A stretch of DNA of 64,000 nucleotides from Pseudomonas fluorescens (GCF_001307275.1 NZ_CP012831.1:6130501-6194500), one strand, 5' to 3'. Counted from the stretch's first letter, positions 53,637 through 61,850 are shown. The notes: generated by a model from the letters alone, not told the origin. Program-made: numbers and translations.

Positions 53637-53682
53637 AAAGACGGGTTGACCAAACCCTGGTTACTTAGCGCCCGTATTCAAA

Positions 53683-54885
53683 TCACTTGAATGTTGCGTC
53701 CAGTGCGAACGTAATATCCTTGATCAAGTCTTCTGGGTCTTCCAGTCCTACAGAAAAACGCAGATGACCGTATTGGCGGAACTCTTCGGGGTACTTGTCA
53801 AAGCCACCTCGACCCTCTGCACCTACGTGCACGATCAGCGATTCGTCATGCCCTAATGAAACGGCCGACGTGATGATGCGCAGGTTCGACACAAAGCGGT
53901 TCTGGGTATCAGGGTCACCCTCTACGGCAAATGCCATCACCGCACCATAGCCCTTTCCCGCAAATTGCCGGCGCGCCAACTTATGCTGTGGGTGGGAGGG
54001 CAAACCGGGGTAGTAGACGTAGGCAATCCGATCATCGCTGTCCAGAAACTGAGCCAACTTTTCGGCCGTGTTCAACAATTGCTTCAAGCGTAGAGGCAAC
54101 GTGACCGAGCCGCGCATGATCATCCACGCGTTGAACGGCGAAATGGTCGCGCCGAGGTCAACCAATGCATCATTCTTGATCTTGTTGATCAGCGGATTGG
54201 AGCCGATCACCACCCCGCCCATGGCATCACCATGACCATTGATGTACTTGGTCAGTGAGTGAATGACGAAGTCGACGCCGTGTTGACTCGCACGGAAAAA
54301 TGGAGGGGGTGTGAACGTGGCATCCACAGAGATCAGCGCGCCATGGGCGTGTGCAATCTCAGCCAATGCAGCAATGTCCGCAACTTTCGTGGTGGGGTTG
54401 GCGATCGTTTCAGTGTGGATCAGCTTGGTATTGGGGCGAATGGCGTTACGTACCGATTCCAGGTCACCGACGTCTACGAAGGTTGCCTCAATGCCGTAAC
54501 GTTCAGGCAGCAGTTCGGCGAAAAGCCGCCAGACCGCCTGGTAGGTGATGTCACTGACAATGACGTGATCACCACTTTTCAAGAATGAAAAAAATACTGA
54601 ATGCAACGCAGCGACACCGGTCGCGAATACAACCGCGTCTTCACACCCCTCAAGGGCTGCGAGTTTCTTCTCAAGGCAAACCTGGTTGTGGCCTTGATTG
54701 CGTGTGTACACGAGCCCGTCCGGGCTCGACCAGTCCATGGTCGCTGGATCTTCCGGCAAGAGATAGGAGTTCGCCATGACCAATGGCGTACGGACGGCGC
54801 CACTGGTGACATCCGCGACATTGCCGCCATGAACAGCCAGCGTTGCTGCAGATAATGTCGAAAGATTGTGCTTGTCGGGGCGCAT
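53683..54885 (-). CDS. Cys/Met-metabolism PLP enzyme, probable canavanine-gamma-lyase
   Basis: A 400-residue fold-type I PLP enzyme starting MRPDKHNLST after AGAGGAAA. Schiff-base Lys213 (SLTKYINGHGD), Tyr60/Arg62 phosphate contacts (LVYTRNQ), stacking Tyr115 and Asp188 (ISVDATF) fit the cystathionine-gamma-synthase/methionine-gamma-lyase family. Methionine gamma-lyases have a reactive Cys near Tyr115; here the stretch is VSDITYQAVW without Cys. Genes for homoserine and aspartate-semialdehyde oxidation precede it, an SMR guanidinium-type exporter follows, and a CtdA-like gene is nearby. This matches canavanine-gamma-lyase (canavanine to homoserine plus hydroxyguanidine) described in Pseudomonas and Rhizobiales. 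Specificity is inferred from context. Confidence 0.78.
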   Translation of the reverse strand: MRPDKHNLSTLSAATLAVHGGNVADVTSGAVRTPLVMANSYLLPEDPATMDWSSPDGLVYTRNQGHNQVCLEKKLAALEGCEDAVVFATGVAALHSVFFSFLKSGDHVIVSDITYQAVWRLFAELLPERYGIEATFVDVGDLESVRNAIRPNTKLIHTETIANPTTKVADIAALAEIAHAHGALISVDATFTPPPFFRASQHGVDFVIHSLTKYINGHGDAMGGVVIGSNPLINKIKNDALVDLGATISPFNAWMIMRGSVTLPLRLKQLLNTAEKLAQFLDSDDRIAYVYYPGLPSHPQHKLARRQFAGKGYGAVMAFAVEGDPDTQNRFVSNLRIITSAVSLGHDESLIVHVGAEGRGGFDKYPEEFRQYGHLRFSVGLEDPEDLIKDITFALDATFK

Positions 54886-54936
54886 TTCGTTTCCTCTTTA
54901 TTGTTGTGTGGTTCATTGTTGAGTCGAGCGAGCTGT

Positions 54937-56355
54937 TTAGCTTCCACTCACGCCGTTTATGCAAACGACCTTGGGTTGCGTCATGTCTTCGTAAGCGAAA
55001 CGTACGCCCTCACGGCCCATGCTCCCGTACTTGAAGCCGCCAAAAGGCATTGCATCAAAGCGGTAGTCGGAAGAGTCGTTGATCATCACCCCGCCCGCCT
55101 CCAGTCGTTTAGCGGCGGTCATTGCAACCTTCAGATTGCTGGTGAAGATCCCAGCATGCAGGCTGTATTCAGGTTCGTTAGCCAGTGCCAATGCTTCATC
55201 CAGGGAGGCGACGCTCTGGAGGATGACTACCGGGCTGAACACTTCTTCGCACCACAACTTGCAATGGCGGTCGACACCTTCCAGCACGGTCGGTGAATAG
55301 AGCGAGCCGTTGCGCGTATTGCCAAACAACAAGGTGGCGCCTTTGGCAATGGCGTCATTGACCACCTCTTCGGTACGCTTGGCTGACGCCTCGGTAATCA
55401 TCGGCCCCACGTCCGTCTGCTCGTCAGCAGGGTTGCCGACGATCAACTGCCGGGTCTGTTCAACAAAGCGCGTTTTGAAGACTTCGTAGAGTGGGGCCTC
55501 GATGAGGATCCGCTGAGTACCGATGCAGTTTTGACCCGCTGCCCAGAAGGCGCCCGACACGCATGAGTCGACTGTTTCATCCAAATCACAATCAGCCATC
55601 ACGATGACCGGTGCGTTACCGCCAAGATCCATCGCCAGCTTCTTGAGGCCGGCTGTGCGAGCGATCTGCTCACCGGTGACAAAGCCGCCCGTGAACGACA
55701 CCATGCGCACCGCACGGTGGGCCACAAGAGCCTTGCCCAGCGCGGCGCCGCCTGTAGCGACTGTGACGACAGCCGGAGGCAGGCCCGCATCAATCAAACA
55801 CTCTACCAACTTGATCGCTGACAGCGGTGTGAGCTCAGACGGTTTGAGAACGACCGCATTTCCCCCTGCGATGGCAGGTCCCAATTTATGCGCAACCAGA
55901 TTAAGCGGGTCGTTGTAAGGGGTGATGGCGACGATTACGCCCAACGCTTCACGCGTGAACCACCCCTGACGGGATTCAGACCCGACATAGGCATCAAAAG
56001 GGATGACTTCACCGGCATTACGCTTGGCTTCTTCGGCAGACAACTTCAAGGTGTTGACGCAGCGCAACACCTCCTTTCGCGCCTGCTTCAGTGTTTTTCC
56101 CGACTCCGCGACGATCAGTTTGGCAAAGGCGTCCTTGTCACGCTCGACTGAGCCTGCGGCTTTTTCCAATATGCGCGCGCGTTCATGTCGCGGCAGATCC
56201 TTGGCAATCAAAGCACCCGAAATAGCGGTGTCGACTATCGTGGTGGCTGATGATGCAGGTATGTCTGCCACTTCACCCACCTTGCTGCCGTCAAACGGGC
56301 TGAGCACCGTAATGGCCTTATAATCAGCAGCGAGCGAGAGACTCAAGCTATTCAT
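54937..56355 (-). CDS. NAD(P)-dependent aldehyde dehydrogenase (probable aspartate-semialdehyde oxidation)
   Basis: A 472-residue ALDH-superfamily enzyme with nucleophile Cys277 (GQNCIGTQR), the oxyanion Asn148 (ITPYNDP) and the PFGGFKYGSMGREG C-terminal motif. The position usually held by the general-base Glu (LELGG) is Asp243 (AMDLGGNAP). Only 2 nt separate it from the homoserine dehydrogenase stop, so the two are co-expressed. In canavanine utilisation an induced aspartate-semialdehyde dehydrogenase activity converts the homoserine-derived aldehyde to aspartate; this gene is the obvious candidate. Confidence 0.82.
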   Translation of the reverse strand: MNSLSLSLAADYKAITVLSPFDGSKVGEVADIPASSATTIVDTAISGALIAKDLPRHERARILEKAAGSVERDKDAFAKLIVAESGKTLKQARKEVLRCVNTLKLSAEEAKRNAGEVIPFDAYVGSESRQGWFTREALGVIVAITPYNDPLNLVAHKLGPAIAGGNAVVLKPSELTPLSAIKLVECLIDAGLPPAVVTVATGGAALGKALVAHRAVRMVSFTGGFVTGEQIARTAGLKKLAMDLGGNAPVIVMADCDLDETVDSCVSGAFWAAGQNCIGTQRILIEAPLYEVFKTRFVEQTRQLIVGNPADEQTDVGPMITEASAKRTEEVVNDAIAKGATLLFGNTRNGSLYSPTVLEGVDRHCKLWCEEVFSPVVILQSVASLDEALALANEPEYSLHAGIFTSNLKVAMTAAKRLEAGGVMINDSSDYRFDAMPFGGFKYGSMGREGVRFAYEDMTQPKVVCINGVSGS

Positions 56356-56357
56356 GA

Positions 56358-57407
56358 TTACTTACCTGACGTGGTTTTGTGGTTGTGAATGCTCACGATA
56401 TCGGCGAGCAATGCGAAGGCGGTTTCAAAACGACCTGCCCCTGCCCCCACTACGGTGACGGGACCGAGAATGGCGGTACTGAACGTGATTGCGTTGGTGG
56501 CTCCGCTCACTGCTGAGAGTGCGTCGCTCGATGGCAATAGCTGTGGACTCACCGAGGCCGAAATCGAGCCATCGCTCCGTTTCTCTGCACTGCCAATCAG
56601 CTTCCAACGGGCATTCACTTTCGTTGCCTCGGCGATATCCTTGGCCGTGATTTCAGAGATCCCTTTGCACAAGACATCGCTTGGTTTGAGTTTTGCGCCC
56701 AGTAGTTCATTGGCGAGGATGACGACCTTCAAGCGCACATCGTGCCCTTCTACATCCGCTGTTGGATCGGCTTCGGCATAACCCAACTCCTGGGCTTTTG
56801 CGACAGCACTCGAGAAGTCCAACCCCGTCTCCATGCTGGAGAGGACAAAGTTTGACGTGCCGTTGAGGATCCCTTTGAAGCCGGTGATTTCCGAGCCTGC
56901 CAGTGACTCCTTGGCCAAACGGATAACCGGGGTTCCGCTCATGACAGAACCTTCAAATTCAAAGCGGGCACCGGCACTATCGGCCAGCGTCTTCAAGCTT
57001 TGCGCATGCAGCGCCACGGGCCCTTTGTTGGTGGTCACGACACTGACGCCCTTCTCCAACGCCCAGCGACAGAAGGTAGTAGCCGGCTCACCATCCACAG
57101 GATTGGTGAAGGTTGCTTCAGCCACAATATCCGCACCTGAGAAACGGATGACGGTTTCGTTCGCCGGTTCAGCACTACCGCCGGGTAGCGTCCTGAAGCC
57201 GCCTTTAGCAGCAGGTACTGCAGCCAATTCATGAGCATCCAAGCCGTCTTTGTTAATGATTGAGCCGAGGTAAAGGTCACTGACACCGACAATCTTCAAC
57301 GTGAAACCTAACTCATCGGCCCAGCGCGAATTCTTATCGGCAATAAGCTGAGTCAGTGCGCGGTTAACACCACCAAAACCAAGCAACGCAATTTTGTATT
57401 CAGTCAC
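56358..57407 (-). CDS. Homoserine dehydrogenase, short form without ACT domain
   Basis: A 349-residue enzyme starting at GTG 57407 (MTEYKIALLGFGGVN); the open frame extends upstream only through operator DNA. NAD(P)-binding GFGGVNRAL, the catalytic region EGSVMSGTPVIR, GILNGTSNFVLSSM and ADPTADVEGHDVRLK are family signatures. The C-terminal regulatory ACT domain of biosynthetic enzymes is absent, which fits a catabolic homoserine to aspartate-semialdehyde role without threonine feedback. First gene of the hom-aldH-lyase operon. Confidence 0.9.
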   Translation of the reverse strand: MTEYKIALLGFGGVNRALTQLIADKNSRWADELGFTLKIVGVSDLYLGSIINKDGLDAHELAAVPAAKGGFRTLPGGSAEPANETVIRFSGADIVAEATFTNPVDGEPATTFCRWALEKGVSVVTTNKGPVALHAQSLKTLADSAGARFEFEGSVMSGTPVIRLAKESLAGSEITGFKGILNGTSNFVLSSMETGLDFSSAVAKAQELGYAEADPTADVEGHDVRLKVVILANELLGAKLKPSDVLCKGISEITAKDIAEATKVNARWKLIGSAEKRSDGSISASVSPQLLPSSDALSAVSGATNAITFSTAILGPVTVVGAGAGRFETAFALLADIVSIHNHKTTSGK

Positions 57408-57460
57408 GACAGGATTCTCATTGTTATGTTGTGGTGCGGAGATAGTAATCCGCCAACTTA

Positions 57461-57508
57461 ACTTTACGAATATGGCAAACAGAACATTGTTACGAGCAAA
57501 ATGCTCGC
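57461..57508 (-). promoter_or_regulatory. Operator-promoter module of the hom operon (copy 2)
   Basis: ACGAGCA-AAA-TGCTCGC (57492-57508; one arm mismatch) with the same downstream TTTGCCATATTCGTAAAGT block and the same 31-nt offset as copy 1. Predicted transcription start ~57462, giving a ~55-nt leader before GTG 57407 and placing the palindrome centre near -38. Confidence 0.7.
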
Positions 57509-57524
57509 ACAACGGTACAACTTG

Positions 57525-57962
57525 CTACTTTGTGCTGGATAGCACAAAAGATGTCACGGTATTCAGGACACCCGGCAGCGCAGAAATCTCACTCCATACC
57601 CTGTGGATGCGATCTGCATTCATCGCCTGAACCGTCAACACAATATCGAGGTCACCACTCATCACATTGCAGGAAATGACTTCAGGCATTGCCCCGACGG
57701 AGCGAACAACTTCTGAATCCCGCATACGGTCCTGACGATAAACAAAGATCAACGCATTAATGGGCCCTACATCGGCTGAGGGTATACCTTTAATAATTGT
57801 GTACCCCCGGACATAACCATCGCGCTCCAATCGCTCAATCCGAAGCCTGACTGCGTTCCTGGACAAATTAACTTTCACGGCAATATCATTGTGGGCCAAC
57901 CGTGCATTTCGGGTGAGTTCTTCCAAAATTTTCTCATCAACTTTATCTAAAACACGTTTCAT
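57525..57962 (-). CDS. Lrp/AsnC-family transcriptional regulator
   Basis: A full-length 145-residue Lrp protein: HTH KILEELTRNARLAHNDIAVK and LSRNAVRLRIERLERDGYV, followed by the RAM/ACT-like effector domain (ALIFVYRQDRM, CNVMSGDLDIVLTVQA). GGAG is 6 nt before the ATG. Its stop codon is 16 nt from the palindrome in front of hom, so it is the prime candidate to bind both palindrome copies; canavanine or homoserine may be the effector (inference). Confidence 0.9.
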   Translation of the reverse strand: MKRVLDKVDEKILEELTRNARLAHNDIAVKVNLSRNAVRLRIERLERDGYVRGYTIIKGIPSADVGPINALIFVYRQDRMRDSEVVRSVGAMPEVISCNVMSGDLDIVLTVQAMNADRIHRVWSEISALPGVLNTVTSFVLSSTK

Positions 57963-57976
57963 CTCTGGCTCCGAAC

Positions 57977-59380
57977 TTATAACGAGTGAGACTCCGTGTC
58001 TTTGGATAAGGCCCTGACCAGCGAGGTCAGCGCCCCGATGTCGTTAGGAATTGAAGTACAGTCTTGTTCGGTGGATGCAGGAGCGCCGCCTGTATTCAGG
58101 TGGCCGAAAATCTCCGACTTATCGGTTGCAGCGCCAATCTTCGAGGGATGCGTCGTCGCCAGGCTAATCATGGGGATCAGCAAGCTGCGCCTGCTCACGC
58201 GCGCAGCGCGCAAGCCGATAGCGGTATTGGGGCTGACGAGATACCCACTCTGTGCAAAGACCTCATGAATACAACTGAATGCATCCGCATCGTCCACAGC
58301 CAGTGAGTCAAACAATTTACGCGCCTCCAACCATTCATCCTGCTCTAAGTGGATGGTGCCCTCTCCTTCTAAAAGCTGCATATTACGAGCTACTTTTTCT
58401 CCACATCGATTTAAAATACTCCACTGCAAGCGCTCAAAATTAGAGGCCAATGAAACATTCATAGTGGGAGTTTTTGTAGTGCGAATCTCATTTCGACTGT
58501 ACAGATTCGATTGGAGAAAGTGATGCAGGCCGGCGTTGGCATTCGTGGCAACGATTAGCTGTCGAATGGGCAGCCCCATTTGTTTGGCAATATAACCAGC
58601 GTACAGGGCGCCAAAATTCCCGGTCGGCACACTGAAAGCAACTTGTCTTTTAGGCGCGCCGAGCTGAAGGGCGGAATAGAAATAGAAGGACAGGTGCGCA
58701 AGTACACGAACCCAATGCACTGAGTTGAACGAAACAAGATGCTGCTGCGCATCATTATTTTGTTTTAAGAACTGCTCACACAAACGATGGCAATCAGAAT
58801 AATCTCCGGCGATCTCAATATTGATTACATTACCTTCTTCCACACTCAGTAAGCGCCGGCGATCCTCCGCCGTTAGTTCCTTGGAAGGATGCAACACCAA
58901 CAAAGTAACGCCCGTCATTCCCGAAAATGCTTTTATTGCAGCTGCTCCAGTATCTCCGCCTGTGCAACCTACAATCAGAGCCTTCTTCCCAGACTTCAGT
59001 AAATCGTGATTGATAAAACGAGACATTAATTGAAGACCAAAGTCTTGATAGGCGCCTGAAGGCCCATGAAACAACTCCAGTAGCCACTCGTTACTTGCCG
59101 TCTGGTAAAGCGGTGCCACTGCGTTGTTTGTAAAACAATCAAAGGTGTCCTCAAGCATCCGAGATAGCTGATCCTGCTCGACCCATCCCCCCAAAAATGG
59201 CTCGATGACATGGCGAGCCAATTCGTGAAAGGGCAGCCACTCAAGTTTTGAGAGCTCCTCCTTTTTGAAACGGGGCACCTTGCGCGGCACGTACAAGCCA
59301 CCGTCAGGCGCATACGACCCCATCAGGACCTCGCTGAATTCAAATGTTCTACCAGGCGTCCGTGTGCTGACGTACTTCAT
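57977..59380 (-). CDS. Threonine-synthase-like protein lacking the PLP lysine
   Basis: 467 residues starting MKYVSTRTPGRTFEFSEVL, the usual ThrC start (the frame is open 41 codons further upstream). Overall ThrC architecture is kept: APDGGLYVP, GCTGGDTGAAA, SVPTGNFGALYAGYIAKQMG. The active-site segment normally read as GPT-x-AFKD(F/V)ALQ is GPSGAYQDFGLQ: the Schiff-base Lys is Gln112 (codon CAA). The usual NSINWAR is NSVHWVR. It is therefore unlikely to make threonine by the known mechanism. Codon use is AT-richer than in most of the window. It lies 14 nt upstream of the lrp gene and has the second palindrome type (59499) in its promoter region. Confidence 0.82.
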   Translation of the reverse strand: MKYVSTRTPGRTFEFSEVLMGSYAPDGGLYVPRKVPRFKKEELSKLEWLPFHELARHVIEPFLGGWVEQDQLSRMLEDTFDCFTNNAVAPLYQTASNEWLLELFHGPSGAYQDFGLQLMSRFINHDLLKSGKKALIVGCTGGDTGAAAIKAFSGMTGVTLLVLHPSKELTAEDRRRLLSVEEGNVINIEIAGDYSDCHRLCEQFLKQNNDAQQHLVSFNSVHWVRVLAHLSFYFYSALQLGAPKRQVAFSVPTGNFGALYAGYIAKQMGLPIRQLIVATNANAGLHHFLQSNLYSRNEIRTTKTPTMNVSLASNFERLQWSILNRCGEKVARNMQLLEGEGTIHLEQDEWLEARKLFDSLAVDDADAFSCIHEVFAQSGYLVSPNTAIGLRAARVSRRSLLIPMISLATTHPSKIGAATDKSEIFGHLNTGGAPASTEQDCTSIPNDIGALTSLVRALSKDTESHSL

Positions 59381-59488
59381 GGTCCAAGACACCCTCAAGC
59401 CATTTTCGAGCGGCTCACCCTCAAGGTGATGCTCTGTGGAATTCAATGCGGCAGTTTTTAATCGCCTTCGATCAAGCTTCACTCCATT

Positions 59489-59515
59489 GACCATTAAAGT
59501 CAATATAGTGACTAT
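59489..59515. promoter_or_regulatory. Palindromic operator between thrC-like and DinB-like genes (copy A)
   Basis: GTCAATATAGTGAC (59499-59512) inside a 27-bp block, GACCATTAAAG then the palindrome, identical at 23 of 27 positions to the block in the ctdA/XRE intergenic region. Lies ~119 nt before the thrC-like ATG and ~105 nt before the divergent DinB-like gene. Probable XRE-cupin binding site. Confidence 0.6.
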
Positions 59516-59619
59516 CGTATCTCTTCAACGGTATTCCGTTCCGTTGCACGACAACGCCTTTGTCCTTGCTCTTGTGGTGCGCCCAAGGGCCGCCGACGCT
59601 TAGAAAATGGGAGAAAATC

Positions 59620-60102
59620 ATGTGTGCCAAGAACCTGCTGCACTCGCTTTATCAGTACAAGGCATGGTCTGAGGAGGCGCTTTTCAGTTGCTTGAAAGCG
59701 CCCATAGCAAAGTCCTTTCCGATGGAAATGGAGGAAGCCTGCTACTGGCTCAGGCACATCAATATCGTGGACCAGTTGTTCATCGCCAGACTGCAAGGAA
59801 AACCGGAGGAGTTTGACGACGTCGTCACTGAGCAACGGCAAGACATTTGCCAGCTGGAAGAGGCATTTACAAAGGCAAATCAATGGTTTGTTGACTATAC
59901 GAAATCAGTCACTGCAACGGAGCTGTCTGACCCGGTAGCGTTTATCTTCAAGGACGGCAAACCCGGCAACATGACCAGGGAGCAAATCCTCGCTCATGTC
60001 CTTTCTCATGGCCTGCAGCATCGAGGGGGTGTTGGCACGATCCTGCCAAGGGAGATTCTGGAGGGGCACCAGGATCATTTCACAACGTTTTTGAAGCTGT
60101 AG
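59620..60102 (+). CDS. DinB-family protein
   Basis: A 160-residue four-helix-bundle protein starting MCAKNLLHSLYQYKAWSEEA, with GGGAG at 7 nt. The DinB/YfiT metal triad is suggested by His in WLRHINIVDQLF and the HVLSHGLQHRGG motif near the C-terminus. The fold includes thiol-dependent S-transferases (mycothiol, bacillithiol) and hydrolases; damage induction is not implied. Here it is the only rightward gene within the island core, divergent from the thrC-like gene. Role in the pathway unknown. Confidence 0.78.
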   Translation: MCAKNLLHSLYQYKAWSEEALFSCLKAPIAKSFPMEMEEACYWLRHINIVDQLFIARLQGKPEEFDDVVTEQRQDICQLEEAFTKANQWFVDYTKSVTATELSDPVAFIFKDGKPGNMTREQILAHVLSHGLQHRGGVGTILPREILEGHQDHFTTFLKL

Positions 60103-60158
60103 ATATCGCAACATCTGCCTCATCCGCCACGGGTGAGGCAGAATATCCTTGCCAATAT

Positions 60159-61052
60159 TCAGCTCAATTCAAGCGCTTCAATCACCGCAGCAATTTGCTC
60201 ACGCCCTTCCCCATCAATGGTTCTGAGCGGCAGGGGCACACTCGCAGAGTGAGTAAACCCGCGAAGCTCCGCCGCTGTTGCTATCACGCGAAAACTACCG
60301 CCAAATTGGCTGAATAAAGCCCAGAGCGGCTTCAAGGATTCGGATAGCCGCGTGGCTTCTAAGGCGTCACCTGACAATGCTGCTCGCGTGATGGCGAGCG
60401 CTGTATTGGGGAACAATCCGCCCATGACCGAATACCAGGCATCGCAACCGGCATTCATTCCAACAGCAGCAGACGCATCGCCGCTTATTCCGATAGTCAC
60501 GTGACTCGGAATCAATTTTCGCAGGCGCTCCACGCGCTCCTTGGCCAGGTACGGCGCCTCGGGGACACCGGGGATTTTGATTGACCTGACATTGGGTAGC
60601 TCTGCAATACGCCTGTGTAACTCATCGCTAAATTCAAAATGGGTGGTGCCAGGATTGTCATAGACACACAGTGGGACTGAGATGTTGGCCGAAACCATTT
60701 CGTACATCGAAAAAACATCGTCCTGAGTCAGTTTTTGATACGACACGGGCGGCAGCAACAAGGCTTGGACGCCCACGGCTTGCGCATCCTCAGCCAACAG
60801 CAAAACGTCGCGTGTACGCAGCGCACCGATGCTAACCATCACCGGCACATCTTCTGCGGCCTCTACTGCCAACTGTGCAACTCGAAAACGTTCGGCGCGA
60901 GAGAGATAGGCATAACTTCCGGTGGATCCGAGTGCCCCGATGGAATCTACTTTCGCCGCCACCAGTTGCTGCACAAGACGGGCAAAAGCAATTTCGTCCA
61001 CACCCTGCTCATCCATAGGCGTCAGAGGAAATGCACTAAGGCCGGTAAACAT
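60159..61052 (-). CDS. DHDPS/N-acetylneuraminate-lyase superfamily protein
   Basis: A 297-residue TIM-barrel aldolase; GGAG lies 8 nt before ATG 61052. Conserved parts are GSTGSYAYLS (for GT(T/S)GE), Tyr131 in VYDNPGTTHFE and the Schiff-base Lys159 (RSIKIPGV). The canonical GTTGE pyruvate-binding loop reads GSTGS, so the substrate may not be aspartate semialdehyde. It starts 5 nt after the ctdA-like stop and is clearly co-transcribed with it. A pathway role is not evident; it might condense or cleave a toxic aldehyde or oxime-forming compound (speculative). Confidence 0.85.
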   Translation of the reverse strand: MFTGLSAFPLTPMDEQGVDEIAFARLVQQLVAAKVDSIGALGSTGSYAYLSRAERFRVAQLAVEAAEDVPVMVSIGALRTRDVLLLAEDAQAVGVQALLLPPVSYQKLTQDDVFSMYEMVSANISVPLCVYDNPGTTHFEFSDELHRRIAELPNVRSIKIPGVPEAPYLAKERVERLRKLIPSHVTIGISGDASAAVGMNAGCDAWYSVMGGLFPNTALAITRAALSGDALEATRLSESLKPLWALFSQFGGSFRVIATAAELRGFTHSASVPLPLRTIDGEGREQIAAVIEALELS

Positions 61053-61057
61053 GGTCA

Positions 61058-61777
61058 TCACTCCTTGCAGTGGTCTGTCGACCATTTGGCCCCGGGACCA
61101 ATCAGTGAGCTTTCGATCTGGGCGCCGGGCATCATTTGCTGCAAACCCTCGATCAGTTTGTCCCCTGCTTCCGTCAAGGCTTCAAGGGGCATCGCCGGCA
61201 AACTTTCCAGAATGAACCACATGCACTTCGCGTCAGCACCGAGACGGGTCCTCACACCTTGCCGCCAATTCCAGCGACGGCAGGTCACGCCTTTGTCATC
61301 GCGCCAGACAACCTCGCCGGGGTCTGGATATTCGAAAGCAGGAGCGCCCTCTTTCATGGTGTCAAAAGGCTCGGTGCCATCTGCGACTACCAGCCGTGGG
61401 GAGCCCACATACGCTTCAATGTTTTCCCCGCCAACAGGGATGGCGTACTCAATACTGATTGCGTTGTAGAGATCGACGATGGGATCCAGGCTAGGCAAGC
61501 TTCCGTCACGTAAAACCCGTTTACGCAGCGCCTCAGCTGAACAAGGCGTGCGTTGCGGCTTGGCCCCAAACTTTCGGAATGTCTCCGCCCATGCGGCCAG
61601 ATGAGCTTCACCCCAGCTTGGCCCACCTTCCTGAACAGCCTTGCAAGCACGGTCCAGCGCGGCCTGAGCTACCTCAGGATTGGCCAGTGGCGCAGCTCCC
61701 ACCACAATGCTCAGGGCTCTGAACTCCGGAGCCAATTCTGCAACGGCTTGATCGATCAACGGCAGTACGGACAGCAT
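61058..61777 (-). CDS. ctdA: Free-standing B3/4-domain protein, probable canavanyl-tRNA deacylase
   Basis: A 239-residue protein starting MLSVLPLIDQAVAEL; GGAGG precedes this ATG, not the one seven codons upstream. The central part has the B3/4 (PheRS beta editing) pattern: KPQRTPCSAEALRKRV, LPSLDPIVDLYNAISIEYAI, PVGGENIEAYVGSPRL, EVVWRDDKGVTCRRWNWRQ. Stand-alone B3/4 proteins encoded beside canavanine catabolic genes are the described CtdA family, which deacylates canavanyl-tRNA(Arg). Assignment rests on this domain and its location in the same island as the lyase. Leads the operon with the DHDPS-like gene. Confidence 0.78.
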   Translation of the reverse strand: MLSVLPLIDQAVAELAPEFRALSIVVGAAPLANPEVAQAALDRACKAVQEGGPSWGEAHLAAWAETFRKFGAKPQRTPCSAEALRKRVLRDGSLPSLDPIVDLYNAISIEYAIPVGGENIEAYVGSPRLVVADGTEPFDTMKEGAPAFEYPDPGEVVWRDDKGVTCRRWNWRQGVRTRLGADAKCMWFILESLPAMPLEALTEAGDKLIEGLQQMMPGAQIESSLIGPGAKWSTDHCKE

Positions 61778-61823
61778 CAAAAACCTCCAGGAATCCAAAT
61801 GTCATTTCATGCTAGTCAGTGGC

Positions 61824-61850
61824 GACCAATAAAGTCAATATAATGACCAA
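61824..61850. promoter_or_regulatory. Palindromic operator between ctdA and XRE genes (copy B)
   Basis: GTCAATATAATGAC (61834-61847) within GACCAATAAAG...CAA. It is ~57 nt before the ctdA ATG and ~92 nt before the divergent XRE-cupin ATG, the usual place for an autoregulated divergent operator. Confidence 0.65.

Noticed and set aside
53542..53682. Possible guanidine riboswitch before the SMR gene
   Set aside because: The only clear structure is the CCCCCG/CGGGGG terminator with a T-run. The paired ACGR-loop hairpins or a ykkC-like core were not found.
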